Position numbers and translations under genes: made by a program. The notes beneath the pieces are model-generated. The model worked only from the letters and a program-made list of their open reading frames with translations. It searched no databases and was not told the origin of the DNA. Below are positions 18,791-27,643 of a stretch of DNA of 29,158 nucleotides, piece by piece (position 1 is the first letter of the stretch; every line of letters begins with the position of its first letter). The stretch is from contig BFEA01000195.1 of assembly GCA_003427395.1 (NCBI GenBank), positions 928,081 through 957,238 on the forward strand, in the 5' to 3' direction. This DNA is from Chara braunii. Lineage: Eukaryota; Streptophyta; Charophyceae; Charales; Characeae.

Positions 18791-19672
18791 GACACACCAT
18801 CGTTCGACGTTGTATATGAGACAACGTCCTATGAAACCTCGTCGTACGCGAGCGAGTATTCCTTTTCGATCGAGAATGTGGACACGGATCTTATCATCAT
18901 GAACAAATGCATTTGGGCACAACAAACGCTCAGTCTTGACAATGATTATCTCCATATCGAAGCTGGGGTCGGCCTCAACAGTTACATTGCACCCGAAACA
19001 CGTGTTGTTGATGGACAAACTACAATAGTTCATGATAGAGGATCAAATATGTGGTACCTCTACTGGAGTTTAGAAGAAGTCCAACTTTTGGAAGTTCCAT
19101 CCAGTGAGGAGCAGAAGATGGACGTCGAGGATATGGTAGATGACGGGGAGTCGCTGCGCTTCGAACAAGAGTGGTGTGGTATGGACGAGCAACATGCTAA
19201 ACTTTGCGCATGGTACTGCATCGGGAAGCCGCAACTGCGTTTTCCTGTGATCATAGACTACCATGGCCGAGTTCGTCTGTTCAACCGTGGCACCCCTGTG
19301 CTGACTCTTTTCACGGAGGCCAAGCTTTGTGGTAAGCAAATGAGAGTTTTCTTCCTTGTGAGAGAAGACTTTCGCGAGCTCGCGGCCGTTGGTGCTCTCG
19401 AGCGCTACCGTGAACGATTCGAAATAGATCCTTCGCTTGCAAAAGAGTTTAATCAAAGGGTTGACTGTTTGGTGCATGCCCAACTTCACTTCCTTTTCGG
19501 ATTGTGTAACGACATATTATTCACTTTGGAACATAAGGACAACTGCAATGACTACACTCTACGAAAAGTTTCGCATCACCGTTCGGGTGTCCAAACATTG
19601 GAATTCGTAGGGGGTAGGCGGAGACAGATCTATGAGTGTCCTTATTGTGAGGATGGACACAAGTCGCCATGA
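18731..19672 (+). CDS. Unrecognised protein with C-terminal CPYC-x3-H motif (copy 1)
   Basis: An intact 313-codon frame from ATG 18731 to TGA 19670. If TGCAG at 18773-18777 is a 3' splice site (it follows a TTTCTTGTCC tract), coding may begin at 18778 instead. The conserved blocks shared with the next gene are DLIIMNKCIW, DNDYLHIE, DRGSNMWYLYW, HAKLCAWYC, PVIIDYHGRVRLFNRGT, MRVFFLVREDF, VDCLVHAQLHFLF and CPYCEDGH. The final C-x2-C-x3-H resembles half a zinc knuckle. Codon structure is clean and pairwise conservation with the neighbour is at the protein level, so it is or recently was a real gene. I recognise no family. It lies directly 3' of the transposase remnant, so it may be element cargo. 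Confidence 0.6.
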   Translation: MTRRELRTNSGFLSCRIHDDDTPSFDVVYETTSYETSSYASEYSFSIENVDTDLIIMNKCIWAQQTLSLDNDYLHIEAGVGLNSYIAPETRVVDGQTTIVHDRGSNMWYLYWSLEEVQLLEVPSSEEQKMDVEDMVDDGESLRFEQEWCGMDEQHAKLCAWYCIGKPQLRFPVIIDYHGRVRLFNRGTPVLTLFTEAKLCGKQMRVFFLVREDFRELAAVGALERYRERFEIDPSLAKEFNQRVDCLVHAQLHFLFGLCNDILFTLEHKDNCNDYTLRKVSHHRSGVQTLEFVGGRRRQIYECPYCEDGHKSP

Positions 19673-20010
19673 CCTACTATGTGAGAGTAGTCCGACCGTT
19701 GCACCCAATAAGAGAGTAGTCTGACCGTTCCACATGAACGACGTGTTGGAGATGAGTCGAAGTTGAGCGGCGGTTGCAGGACTTGTGCTCAGTTGCGAAG
19801 TGCGAATCTACCGTCATTTATCGGCCCACATGAATATCGTGTAGAAAATAAGTCGGCATTAGACGGCGGTTAGAAAACTTGCGCTCTCTTGCGATGTGCG
19901 AACCAATTACCAATTATCGAACCCTTTCGTGCATATAACATTCCTGTAATTTTTGCTTATGCACTTGCGAGAATCGCAACTAACGCGCTTCCTTGGGTTT
20001 CTCCGCTGGT
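19673..20010 (+). repeat. Spacer with a 96-bp direct repeat
   Basis: AGAGTAGTCYGACCGTTSCAC occurs at about 19684 and 19712. The longer unit starting CCACATGAA occurs at 19730 and 19826, an offset of 96. Each unit ends in a GATGTGCGAA or GAAGTGCGAA half-palindrome. A pyrimidine-rich TGGGTTTCTCCGCTGGTGCAG ends at 20014, just before ATG 20016 of the next gene. Confidence 0.75.
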
Positions 20011-20015
20011 GCAGA

Positions 20016-20915
20016 ATGGATATCGGGACTTTGTTGCAGAGTAGAAAGTCCTTAGCGCCGGATGTCGATCTAATCATTTTGTCGAAGAACATTTGGGAAG
20101 ACATTGGACGATTTGGTCTGGACCGTGACTACCTGCACCTCGAAGATGATGTTGCCCCGGACGGGGAAATCCCTTCGTGGCAAAGTGCGGAAGAAGGACA
20201 ACTTCGGATTTGCCGTGATGTAGGGTCAAACTTTTGGTACCTGTACACTCTGATGAAGGATGTACAGGCATACCCTATCAGGTTGGAGTCACTTCCGAAG
20301 AGGGAACCCCTTGAAGAGGAACCCGTCCAAACTTCCAAGATGGTTGAAGCATGACACATTTTATGTGAGAAACTTAAGTGGGCGTCGTTGGACAAGTTGC
20401 ATCAGAAACTGTGTGCCTGGTTTTGCCTCGGCCAACCGACGAAGTCGGCGCCGGTGATCATAGACTACTTCGGTCGAGCGAGGGTGTGTAATCGAGGCAC
20501 CACCGTCGTGACGCTCTTCACTCCCATCAAGGTGGACGGTCGACGAATGAGAGTTCTTTTTCTCGCAAGGGAGGAATTTCACGGTGTCAAGCTCACTTTT
20601 TTTCAAGCGTTTCACACATTCGGCCCTACTGGTTTCCTTGCACGGTTCAAAAACAGGCTCGCTATAGATCAAGCACTCAAAGATGAGCTGCATTTGCGGG
20701 TCGACTATTTGGTGCACCAATAACTTCACTACCTCTTCGATAGCTGCGACGAAATAAATTTCACAGTCAAACATAGGGACAACGAATTGCGATCTGTTTA
20801 CCGCCATCTGGATTATTCAGCCTCCGGACCTCAGGAAGTGACTCTGCGCAACGGGAAGACGAGATATGTGTGCGACTGCCCTTACTGCGATGCTGGACAT
20901 CTACATCTTCACTAG
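20016..20915 (+). pseudogene. Second copy of the CPYC-motif gene, with nonsense codons
   Basis: A paralogue of 18731-19672 in one continuous frame from ATG 20016 to TAG 20913, interrupted by TGA 20352-20354 and TAA 20721-20723. Matching blocks are VDLIILSKNIW, LDRDYLHLE, DVGSNFWYLY, HQKLCAWFC, PVIIDYFGRARVCNRGT, MRVLFLAREEF, VDYLVHQ-stop-LHYLF and CPYCDAGH. At the TAA the intact copy has glutamine (HAQLH), so a CAA-to-TAA change explains it. The two proteins are quite diverged, so the duplication is old while the stops are younger. The copies are head-to-tail with about 340 bp between them. Function unknown. Confidence 0.6.
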
Positions 20916-20949
20916 CAGCATTCTGAATTGGCTGCTTCGTCTTTTCTCT

Positions 20950-20969
20950 AGTGCGAATAGACTCGCACT
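20950..20969. repeat. Palindrome AGTGCGA-N6-TCGCACT
   Basis: AGTGCGA / atagac / TCGCACT, 35 bp after the preceding gene's stop. A half copy (GAGTTCATTCGCACTTTGCC) follows at about 21032. The rest of the 20916-21129 spacer shows no gene. Confidence 0.85.
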
Positions 20970-21129
20970 ATGCTTACAACCCGTCCCCTTCGGTATACCC
21001 CGTTGCATGACAAACAGTCTATCTAATTATGAGTTCATTCGCACTTTGCCAACATCAGACGGTCTCAACTTCGCCGTTTACCCACCTTTCCATATATGAC
21101 AATGGCGCTGTTCTCTTTTCTGATGCAGG

Positions 21130-21813
21130 ATGTCGTCTGGAAGTTTCTGTGGCCCAGGGACGGTCGTTGTCAGAGACCTGGGCTACTGCGAAAGTCTGCG
21201 AAGTGCAATTGTTACCGCAACAGAGAACATTTATGGTTTAGAGTGGTTTGGCAACATTGGGCTTCCCAGATACCGCTACCTTCCGGTCCCCGAAGACGTT
21301 CGCGCTAGTGTCCAGCCGTCTCTTTAGCCCTCGCCTACCCCAGCTTTTTAGTACATTGTGAAGGCCATGCTACGCGACAGGCCCGTCTTCAGAATTGATT
21401 TCTACATTGCGTTCGAAGGGGAGTTGAGAAGATGTTTGTATTATTCGTACGTAACCAGCAAATCTTTCGATAAAATGCCAGAAGGTTGTGAGCCTGCCAT
21501 TACGTTTTTCTTATCGATCTTCATCATGCATATCGCCTCGTGCTTGGATGGAGAATTATTCCTTGTATCCGGCGTGAGAGAAAATGATGACAGTCCCCCG
21601 TTCTGGGGAGACCGTTGTCCGTTCAAAATCCGTCACTCGAGCAATTTGAATCGAGTTTTAAGAGATTTACTCATGCGCAACTTGCCGAATATCGAAGCAG
21701 ATCTTAAGGCCCGAATTCCCGAACCAAGTCCTTTTAATCGAGTTCAACATAGACGAGCACAACGCCGACGATCGCGGGAGGCTACTCGAAGACTGTACAT
21801 GCTGCTACCATGA
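21130..21813 (+). pseudogene. Unrecognised protein, two early stops
   Basis: The frame opens at ATG 21130, immediately after TTCTCTTTTCTGATGCAG (ending 21129), a good 3' splice-site sequence. It encodes GTVVVRDLGYCESLRSAIVT and GLPRYRYLPVPEDVRASVQ, meets TAG 21325 and TAG 21349 in the same frame, then stays open to 21813. That last part encodes YIVKAMLRDRPVFRIDFYI, CLYYSYVTSKSFDKMPEGCE, SIFIMHIASCLDGELFLVSG and a basic C-terminus (RAQRRRSREATRRL). It may instead be two exons, or a gene starting at ATG 21364. No similarity to the neighbouring families is evident and I recognise no domain. It is the last coding unit before the right arm. Confidence 0.45.
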
Positions 21814-22060
21814 AGATCATACTAACTCTTTTCATGCGACGCATGCTACGAAGATACTCATCGTCTCAGGGTATTCGGATTCTATATGCGAATAGACTCC
21901 CATTTATCACCTCACTCCTTTTGCAGTGGCTCTGACCCTATCACGTTGTGGACATCATGTCGGGTTTGGATGAGCTTCTGTCTGGGACTTGTGTAGGCAG
22001 GTGAACATCGTGTCGGGTTCGGATGACCTTTTGTCTAATGCAGGACTTCGGCATGAATCA
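21814..22060. other. Spacer between the unrecognised gene and the right repeat arm
   Basis: A CATGTCGGGTTTGGATGAGC-like string occurs twice (about 21955 and 22010), and a weak GCGAATAGACTCCCATT half-palindrome lies at about 21888. Nothing coding is seen. Confidence 0.5.
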
Positions 22061-22645
22061 ACGTTCGTGTAGGTCTTTGGCTCGAATCAGCGTTCGTGTA
22101 GGTCTTCGACCTGGTTGTATTAGAGGTAGGGTTTGTTTCATGTGTAATGCAGGACTTTTCGGCTTGTGGCGAAGAGGGGGAGTGATATAGACTGTACGGA
22201 AGTGTCTTCTGTAGAAAAGCGCATGTCATGTAGAGTATACGACGTGGGCTGGAATGATTTTTGGAATGCCTACATGTGCCTTAGAACGTGTACTTCAATG
22301 ATTTTTGGAAAGACTCCATGTACTTTGTGAATTTTGGAAAGCTTCCGTGTACTTTGCAATTTTGTTCAGCACAAATCAGCTTTCGTGTAGGTCTTCGGCT
22401 TGAATTAGCTTTCGTGTAGGTCTTCGACATGTTCGTATTAGTGGTAGGGTTTGTTTCATGTGTGATGCATGACTTTTCGGCTTGTGGCGAAGAGGGGGAG
22501 TGATATAGACTGTACAAAAGCGTCTTCTGTAGATAAGGGCATATCATGTAGACTATACGACGTGGGCTACAATGATTTTTGGAAAGGCTCCATGTACTTT
22601 GTGAATTTTGAAAAGCTTCCGTGTACTTTGCAATTTTGTATTGAT
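22060..22645 (+). repeat. Two direct ~318-bp repeat copies in the right arm
   Basis: GAAGAGGGGGAGTGATATAG starts at 22171 and 22489, an offset of 318. Both copies begin with doubled TTCGTGTAGGTCTTCG words and end with CCATGTACTTTGTGA and CCGTGTACTTTGCAATTTTG. The last words are inverted relative to the left arm at 1790-1830 and 2260-2290. No gene is seen. Confidence 0.88.
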
Positions 22646-23214
22646 TTGTTTTTTAAAACGACTCTGTGTACTTTGCAATTTGCTATTGAATGATTTTTTT
22701 GCATTGAATGATTTCTGGAAACTCTCCTTGTGGTGTGCAACTGCACCTTTTAGAAAAACATTAGGCAACTTGAAGGCGATGACAAGAGTTACTTATAGGA
22801 ATGGATATGTATCTTCTTCACACAAAGATTTGATGACATTTTCACCGGGTAATATGCAAATGACAAGCCAACGTCCATATTAAATCATCGCGTTGATGGT
22901 GTGGGCACCTGCTTCTCCATCTAAGTGCAAGTTCATTCTCACTTCTGGTGTGAACGACGAGCACTCTGCAACTATTTCCCTCTCTCCTTTTCTTTAACTG
23001 CACCCTCCATCGAAGTGCGAGTTCATTCGCACTTTGAATGAACGCATCGCACTTTGCTTCAACTTGACCTTTACGAAAACAACAGGCAACCTGCAAATGT
23101 TTCCCTCTCTCCTTCTCTTCCGACTTCCGCAAACGAACCGTCGGTAAGCACTTGCAACTCACGAAACAAGAGCACGTCTCAATTGAAACATCGTCGGGTT
23201 CTTGCGATGTCGAT
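22646..23214 (+). repeat. Right arm, inverted counterpart of 1287-2100
   Basis: In order it contains CGATGACAAGAG (22778), TGACAAGCCAACGTCCATAT (22861), TGCTTCTCCATC, the degenerate palindrome AAGTGCAAGTTCATTCTCAC (22924), a perfect palindrome at 23013-23034, and CGGTAAGCA through CAATTGAAACATCGT (23142-23194). The left arm shows the same order on the other strand. No gene is seen. Confidence 0.85.
23013..23034. repeat. 22-bp palindrome, perfect 8-bp arms
   Basis: AAGTGCGA / gttcat / TCGCACTT, followed by a further GCATCGCACTTTGC half-site at 23043. Confidence 0.9.
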
Positions 23215-23735
23215 TCCGACATGATGACTACACTGAACAGCGGCAGGATGACCGGTCCACCTCTCCGATGTTGATCTAACGCTGGATTGCGTCAAATGTG
23301 CTCTCATAGATCCACACCGGGGATGGGGGCCGGGATCCGACCACAGTTTGTTTGTAAGGCATCATATGATGTGTCGATATAACTGACATCCAGAACTGCT
23401 TGGTGAGCATCTAGTGCTACACCAATAAGTTCCAAACACGGTCGCAAAGTACCCTAAGAATGTTGATTGTCGGTTCCTCACGTCGTCGATTCCCACGTGA
23501 TGAGTACAATAAACAACGGCAAAATGGCAGGTCCCCCTCGCCGGAATGGATCTAACGGTGGATTGCGTCAAATCTGCTCTAAAGATCCACACCGGATAGA
23601 AGGTCCTGCAATCAGGCGCTGCTTGCAGGTAAGCATCATATGATGTGTCCATACGATCGACATCCAAAACTGTTTGGTGAGCATCTAGTGCTACGCCAAG
23701 CAGTTCTGCCGCAAGGTCCCCTAAGAATGCTTTTA
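23215..23735 (-). repeat. Inverted block of the ~275-bp satellite
   Basis: One complete unit (about 23360-23636), one degraded unit on its left (23215-23359) and a partial unit on its right (23637-23735). Shared words are CATCATATGATGTGTC, CAGAACTGCTTGGTGAGCAT and GATCCACACCGG. The orientation is opposite to 217-1286. The minus-strand frame 23362-24036 is a product of the repeat. Confidence 0.9.
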
Positions 23736-23951
23736 ACACTAGAGACCTGAGACCGCCGACTGTTTGGCACTTCTTGAAGGTGGTCATTTCAACCGATGCA
23801 GAGGGTTCGTGGTCACTTCCATTGCTTGTATACGTGCCTATGGGTGCTCGGCCTGACATACATGTAGTGCTGTTTGACACTTCCTTACGGTCCTTTGTCG
23901 AATGTTGTTCAACTAGAGTCTCTCTCTCTCTGTCTCTGTCTCTGTCTCTCC
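23736..23951 (+). repeat. Right terminal module ending in (CT)n/(GTCTCT)n
   Basis: It shares 23751-23772 with 154-175, and GTTGTTCAACTAGAGT (23904-23919) with 34-49, both inverted. The stretch 23790-23900 is not in the left arm. A CT-rich tract with GTCTCT steps closes the module at 23919-23951. It could be the true right end of an element whose left end is at 1-33. Confidence 0.8.
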
Positions 23952-24151
23952 TGCCATGCTCGTTGATGTGCCTCTCGCCCGGCTGGGTGCAGTGCGGCCG
24001 TGCTGTGGTGGTCGTGTTCAACAAGACGCCCATCATCGGAGTTTCGACGGATGTCCTTGGGGGGCATGGTTATTTTCTTTCCCTGTGAGTTGGGTGAAAG
24101 CATTTGCTTAATTTTTTTTTGTTGGGGCCTGCAGGGCATTTGCCGGTCGCG

Positions 24152-25069
24152 ATGGCCATGTCAGAGTTGATTATCCTGGGTGATTGGCGTGAGCGCATGG
24201 CATACCCTTTCCCCCCATGCGTGCTGCGCGTCTCCGGCAGTGGAAACTCCACTGTTATTGACGGTGCGACAAGAGAGAAGATGGAGTGTGATCCTTGGAG
24301 GAAGGTCCCCCCGTTCACTGATGCTCCCCTGGACTCGTTGAAGGAACTTGAATGGGACATAATGCTCAGGGAGTGTCCGTGGGCGGACGACTACAAGTTC
24401 GCTAACATGTGCGAGTTTGGGAGTTTCATTTCCGTGCCTAGAGCTGTGCTGGGTTCAGTTCGGTGTCGTTGCTTAAGTGCAAACATGAATGTTCCTCGTC
24501 ATCAAAATGTGTTGGCCTGCAGTGTCGTGACTGCTTCGCCGCGCACATGGTCCCACTCGCTGAAACACGAGTTGCTTGCCTGTGCACGACATTCCGAGTT
24601 CCTCGATTAGTACCCGTTGCGCTCTCCAGGGTTGTCGCCTCGAGCAGTTTCCTACTGCTGCGTTAGATTGCGTCTCGGAAAGTTATTCTTATCTAGGTTC
24701 CTTTGCGTCGCGTGTTCGAATCGAAGTAGGACCTTGACTGACGCTGTGGTCTACGTGTCCAGGAATGAGTTGCACCTCGGGATAGACATTATTGGTTTGG
24801 TCACAATAGAATACGAAGGGACATAGGATTTGGTAAACGGGGGTAAGGTGGACGATGTGGACGCTTGGCGTGAGGTTGAAGCTCAAGCGTCCTCTATACG
24901 GGATGCTATAGGGAGGTCTATGGCCGGAAGGACCGGGTTCGTTCGCATGAAATATATTTCTATGTTCGCGGAAGATGCTCCAGTCGATGCGCCGCAGTGT
25001 CTTACGTTCAGGTTGACTCTTCGAACTTTGAATGAACGCATGTACACACCGGCCTATCGTCATCGGTAG
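24152..25069 (+). pseudogene. Cluster family copy A, two in-frame stops
   Basis: First of four relatives. ATG 24152 gives MAMSELIILGDWRERM, then MAYPFPPC, DPWRKV, CPWADDYKFANMCEFG, ASPRTWSHSLKHELLACARH, SYCCVRL, LCVACSNRSRTLTDAVVYVS and FVRMKYISMFAEDAPVDAPQ. TAG 24608-24610 stands where copy B has CAG (FLDQL), a C-to-T change. TAG 24824 is a second stop in the same frame. The last ~20 residues no longer match the others, so the 3' end is also altered. It is the most diverged of the four. Function unrecognised. A TTTTGTTGGGGCCTGCAG string ends at 24133, so an upstream exon is possible. Confidence 0.6.
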
Positions 25070-25470
25070 AAGTGAAAGTTCTGAACGGATGTTACACGCC
25101 GATTTCCTTATACATTACACACATGAGCTCATGGTGTGCGCACCTATCTCTCCATCTAAGTGCGAGTTCACTCGCACTTGCTGTGTACACCACGAGCATT
25201 CCACTTCAGCGGTGTGACCACTTGTCTCTCCGTCTAACTGCGAGTTCACTCGCACTTGTGCTCTGAACCCCGAGCAATCCGCTTAAGTGAATGTCTTGAC
25301 GACTGCGTGTGGGCGTGGCAACGGCAGTTCCCGTTCGCCAACTATGTTCATGCACGTTGCCGTGCCCGTGTGTATCGTTTGGTGTGTGCGCGTGGTGTGT
25401 AGAGTGCGTAATTGAGGCGACCTTCTTGACACCACGAATCTTTGATTCGATCTTCTCGACACCACAAACC
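25070..25470. repeat. Spacer with arm-like repeat and two palindromes
   Basis: After copy A come ATGGTGTGCGCACCTATCTC, TCCATCTAAG, the palindrome at 25158-25179 (AAGTGCGA / gttcac / TCGCACTT) and a CACGAGCATTCC tail. The unit repeats at once with the palindrome at 25236-25257 (one arm change, AACTGCGA). The same context surrounds the palindromes in the arms at 22890-22960 and, inverted, at 1390-1460. The last 150 bases (25310-25470) resemble the 5' flank of copy C and probably include a duplicated promoter. Confidence 0.8.
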
Positions 25471-26370
25471 ATGAGTCCCGAAACGCACATTCGCTTGGCA
25501 GAACCGTTTCCTCCTTGCGAGAGATCAGTGCGGCATTTTAACGCTGTGACTACGATGCACGGAGCGACCGCAGAGGACTTCGACGAGGACCCCTGGATGA
25601 CCGTCGTCCCATGCAGGGACGGGCATATTGATGATTGGTGCGATGGGAATTGGGCCACGATGGAGAGTCGCTGCCCTTGGGCAAGCCAGTACAAATTCGC
25701 GAACATGTTGGAGTTCGGGAACCTCATCCCGCTGTCTGACGCTGTCCTTGGACACAAGTTCCTGAACCATATGCGCAGAGCACTGGGCTGCATTAGCCGC
25801 CATTTCAGCCGCCTCGAGTGCCACTATGTCAGGTCGTCACCACGAACTTGGGGATGCTCGAGGAAACAAGAGTTGGTGGACTGCGCTCGTCACTGCTGGT
25901 TCCTGGACCAGTTGCTGCTCCGGTGCCCCAGAAAGTCTCCACAAGTTGTGTCATACTGTTGTGTGCGATTGAAATTGTCCGGGTCTGATTTCGCCAGAGT
26001 TCTATGTGTCGCTGCGTCGAACAAGCGCAGGAAACTCGTCGATGCAGTTGTGCTTGTATCACGCAATGAGGTCGTAATTGAGGGGTCCAAATTCGTGTCG
26101 ACGCGTGGGCCTGAACGTGTGGATGGGTGGCGAGATTTGGTTATAGCAGGGCCGGTGAAAAACTTTTTGTTGCATCATGAGATTGAGGAGAAAGTGTCCG
26201 ATATACGGGACTGTATAGGGAATTCCTTAGCACGACCGGGAGTGTTTGTCAGGATGAAATACATGTCCGTCTTTTCGGAGAGTGCATCAGTCGACGAACC
26301 GCAGATCCGCGTGTACGGATCATCAATGAACGCTTTGTATGGCTTCGGTGCACGACCTCGTCCCTGGTGA
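25471..26370 (+). CDS. Cluster family copy B, intact unrecognised protein
   Basis: A 299-residue open frame from ATG 25471 (MSPETHIRLAEPFPPCERSV) to TGA 26368. This start is chosen because copy C has the same MSPETH start. The frame is open further upstream but lacks another ATG. Family blocks: DFDEDPWM, CPWASQYKFANMLEFG, SSPRTWGCSRKQELVDCARH, SYCCVRL, FARVLCVAASNKRRKLVDAV, VLVSRNEVV, DLVIAG, EEKVSDIRDCIGNSLARPG, FVRMKYMSVFSESA and VYGSSMNALYGFG. It is rich in Cys and Trp, with no signal peptide or membrane segment evident. As the only uninterrupted copy it is the likely functional member. I know no family with these blocks. Confidence 0.7.
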   Translation: MSPETHIRLAEPFPPCERSVRHFNAVTTMHGATAEDFDEDPWMTVVPCRDGHIDDWCDGNWATMESRCPWASQYKFANMLEFGNLIPLSDAVLGHKFLNHMRRALGCISRHFSRLECHYVRSSPRTWGCSRKQELVDCARHCWFLDQLLLRCPRKSPQVVSYCCVRLKLSGSDFARVLCVAASNKRRKLVDAVVLVSRNEVVIEGSKFVSTRGPERVDGWRDLVIAGPVKNFLLHHEIEEKVSDIRDCIGNSLARPGVFVRMKYMSVFSESASVDEPQIRVYGSSMNALYGFGARPRPW

Positions 26371-26658
26371 ACCCCGAATGTCACTAGATCTGGACGTGTG
26401 GTAGACTTAAGTGAGAGTTCACTCGCACTTTGCGTAAGTGAGGGTAAGCTCGCACGTAAGTGAGAGTTCACTCGCACTTTGATTAAGTGACGAGCTTGTC
26501 GGTATGAAGTGCGGGCGTGACGGTTGAGTGTTGGCCGCACCAGGGGACTTATCATTGGACAACTTTATTTACGACGGTCGACACGTCCGTTTGTGTCGTT
26601 TGTGTGTTCGTGATGTGTACGGAGCTTAATGTTGGTGAGACCTTCGACAAGCATCAGC
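26371..26658. repeat. Spacer with three palindrome copies and a duplicated 5' flank
   Basis: AAGTGAGA-N6-TCGCACTT occurs at 26409-26430 and 26458-26479, with a looser copy at 26436-26457 between them. This is one of the densest spots for the motif. After about 26570, GTTTGTGTCGTTTGTGTGTT parallels the sequence upstream of copy B. Confidence 0.8.
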
Positions 26659-27633
26659 ATGAGTCCCGAGACGCACATGCGCTTGAGTCCCGAGAAGCAC
26701 ATGCGCTTGGCAAAACCGTTTTCACCTTGTGCGACATCGGTGCGGCATCATGACGGTCAAACGTGGATCGACGAAGCAGCCAAGGAGGACTTCGACGAGG
26801 ACCCATGGATGCCTGTCAAACCGTACATGAACCGGCATCTCGACGAATGAAATGATAATGATTGGAAGGCGATGGAGCGTGCCTGCCCTTGGGCAAGCCA
26901 TTACAAGTTTGCTAACATGTTAGAGTTCGGGAGCCTCATTGCACTGCCTGATGGTGTCCTCCAGCGAAAGACCCTGGACGATAAGGGTAAGCCGATCCGC
27001 TACCGTACCAGCTTCAGACGTCGCCTCTTGTGCGAGTACATCACATCTTCGCCACGAACTTGGGGAAGTTCGCAGAAGCAAGAGTTGGTGGACCGCACTC
27101 GTCATTGTTCATTCTTGGAACACTACCCACCGCGTTGCCCAGGGACTTCTCCACAAGCTCTATCGTACTGTTGTGTGCAGTTGACGGATGACGGATGTCC
27201 TTTCGCCAGAGTGCTATGTGTGGCTTCTTCAAGCAAAAGTAGAAAACTTGTGGATGCGGTTGTGCTTGTGTCCCGCAACGAGATGGTGCTTCAGGGATCC
27301 AAGTTCAAGGCGGTCATGTCTTGCCCAGATGTAGATGGGCGGTCAGACTTGGTGATAGCAGGTCAGGTAAGAGTTTTTTTGTCATTGTGGCGTGACGTGG
27401 AAGAGAAAGTGTCTGAAATACGTGACTGTATAGGGAATTCCTTAGCACGACGAGGAGGGTTTGTCAGGATGAAATACATGATCGTGTTTTCGAAGACTGC
27501 AACGGTCCACGAACCGCAGAGCCACGTATATGGATCATCTATGAATGCCATGTATGGCTTCGGTTCACGACCTCGTCCGCGAGAAACCTTATATGTGACA
27601 AGGTCCGAACGGGTTGTCAGACCTTGTGTTTAA
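26659..27633 (+). pseudogene. Cluster family copy C, one TGG-to-TGA stop
   Basis: Starts MSPETHMRL at ATG 26659 and immediately repeats SPEKHMRL through a 24-bp in-frame duplication. TGA 26848-26850 lies at HLDE-stop-NDNDW, where copy B reads HIDDWCDGNW, so tryptophan became a stop by a G-to-A change. From 26851 to TAA 27631 the frame is fully open with every family block (CPWASHYKFANMLEFG, SSPRTWGSSQKQELVDRTRH, SYCCVQL, LVDAVVLVSRNEMVLQGSKF, EEKVSEIRDCIGNSLAR, VYGSSMNAMYGFGS) and a longer C-terminus (RETLYVTRSERVVRPCV) than copy B. Very close to copy D and less close to B. Reinitiation at ATG 26872 could still make most of the protein. Confidence 0.65.
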
Positions 27634-27643
27634 GGGAAAACAT

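Noticed and set aside
33-23951. Polinton/Maverick-type virus-like element (long inverted repeats, cysteine protease)
   Set aside because: No DNA polymerase B, packaging ATPase, capsid or retrovirus-like integrase is visible, and the protease has an ordinary Ulp1 layout.
23362-24036. 224-codon minus-strand frame as a gene
   Set aside because: It runs through the 275-bp satellite and the CT microsatellite (giving RDRDRERE), so it is a repeat artefact.
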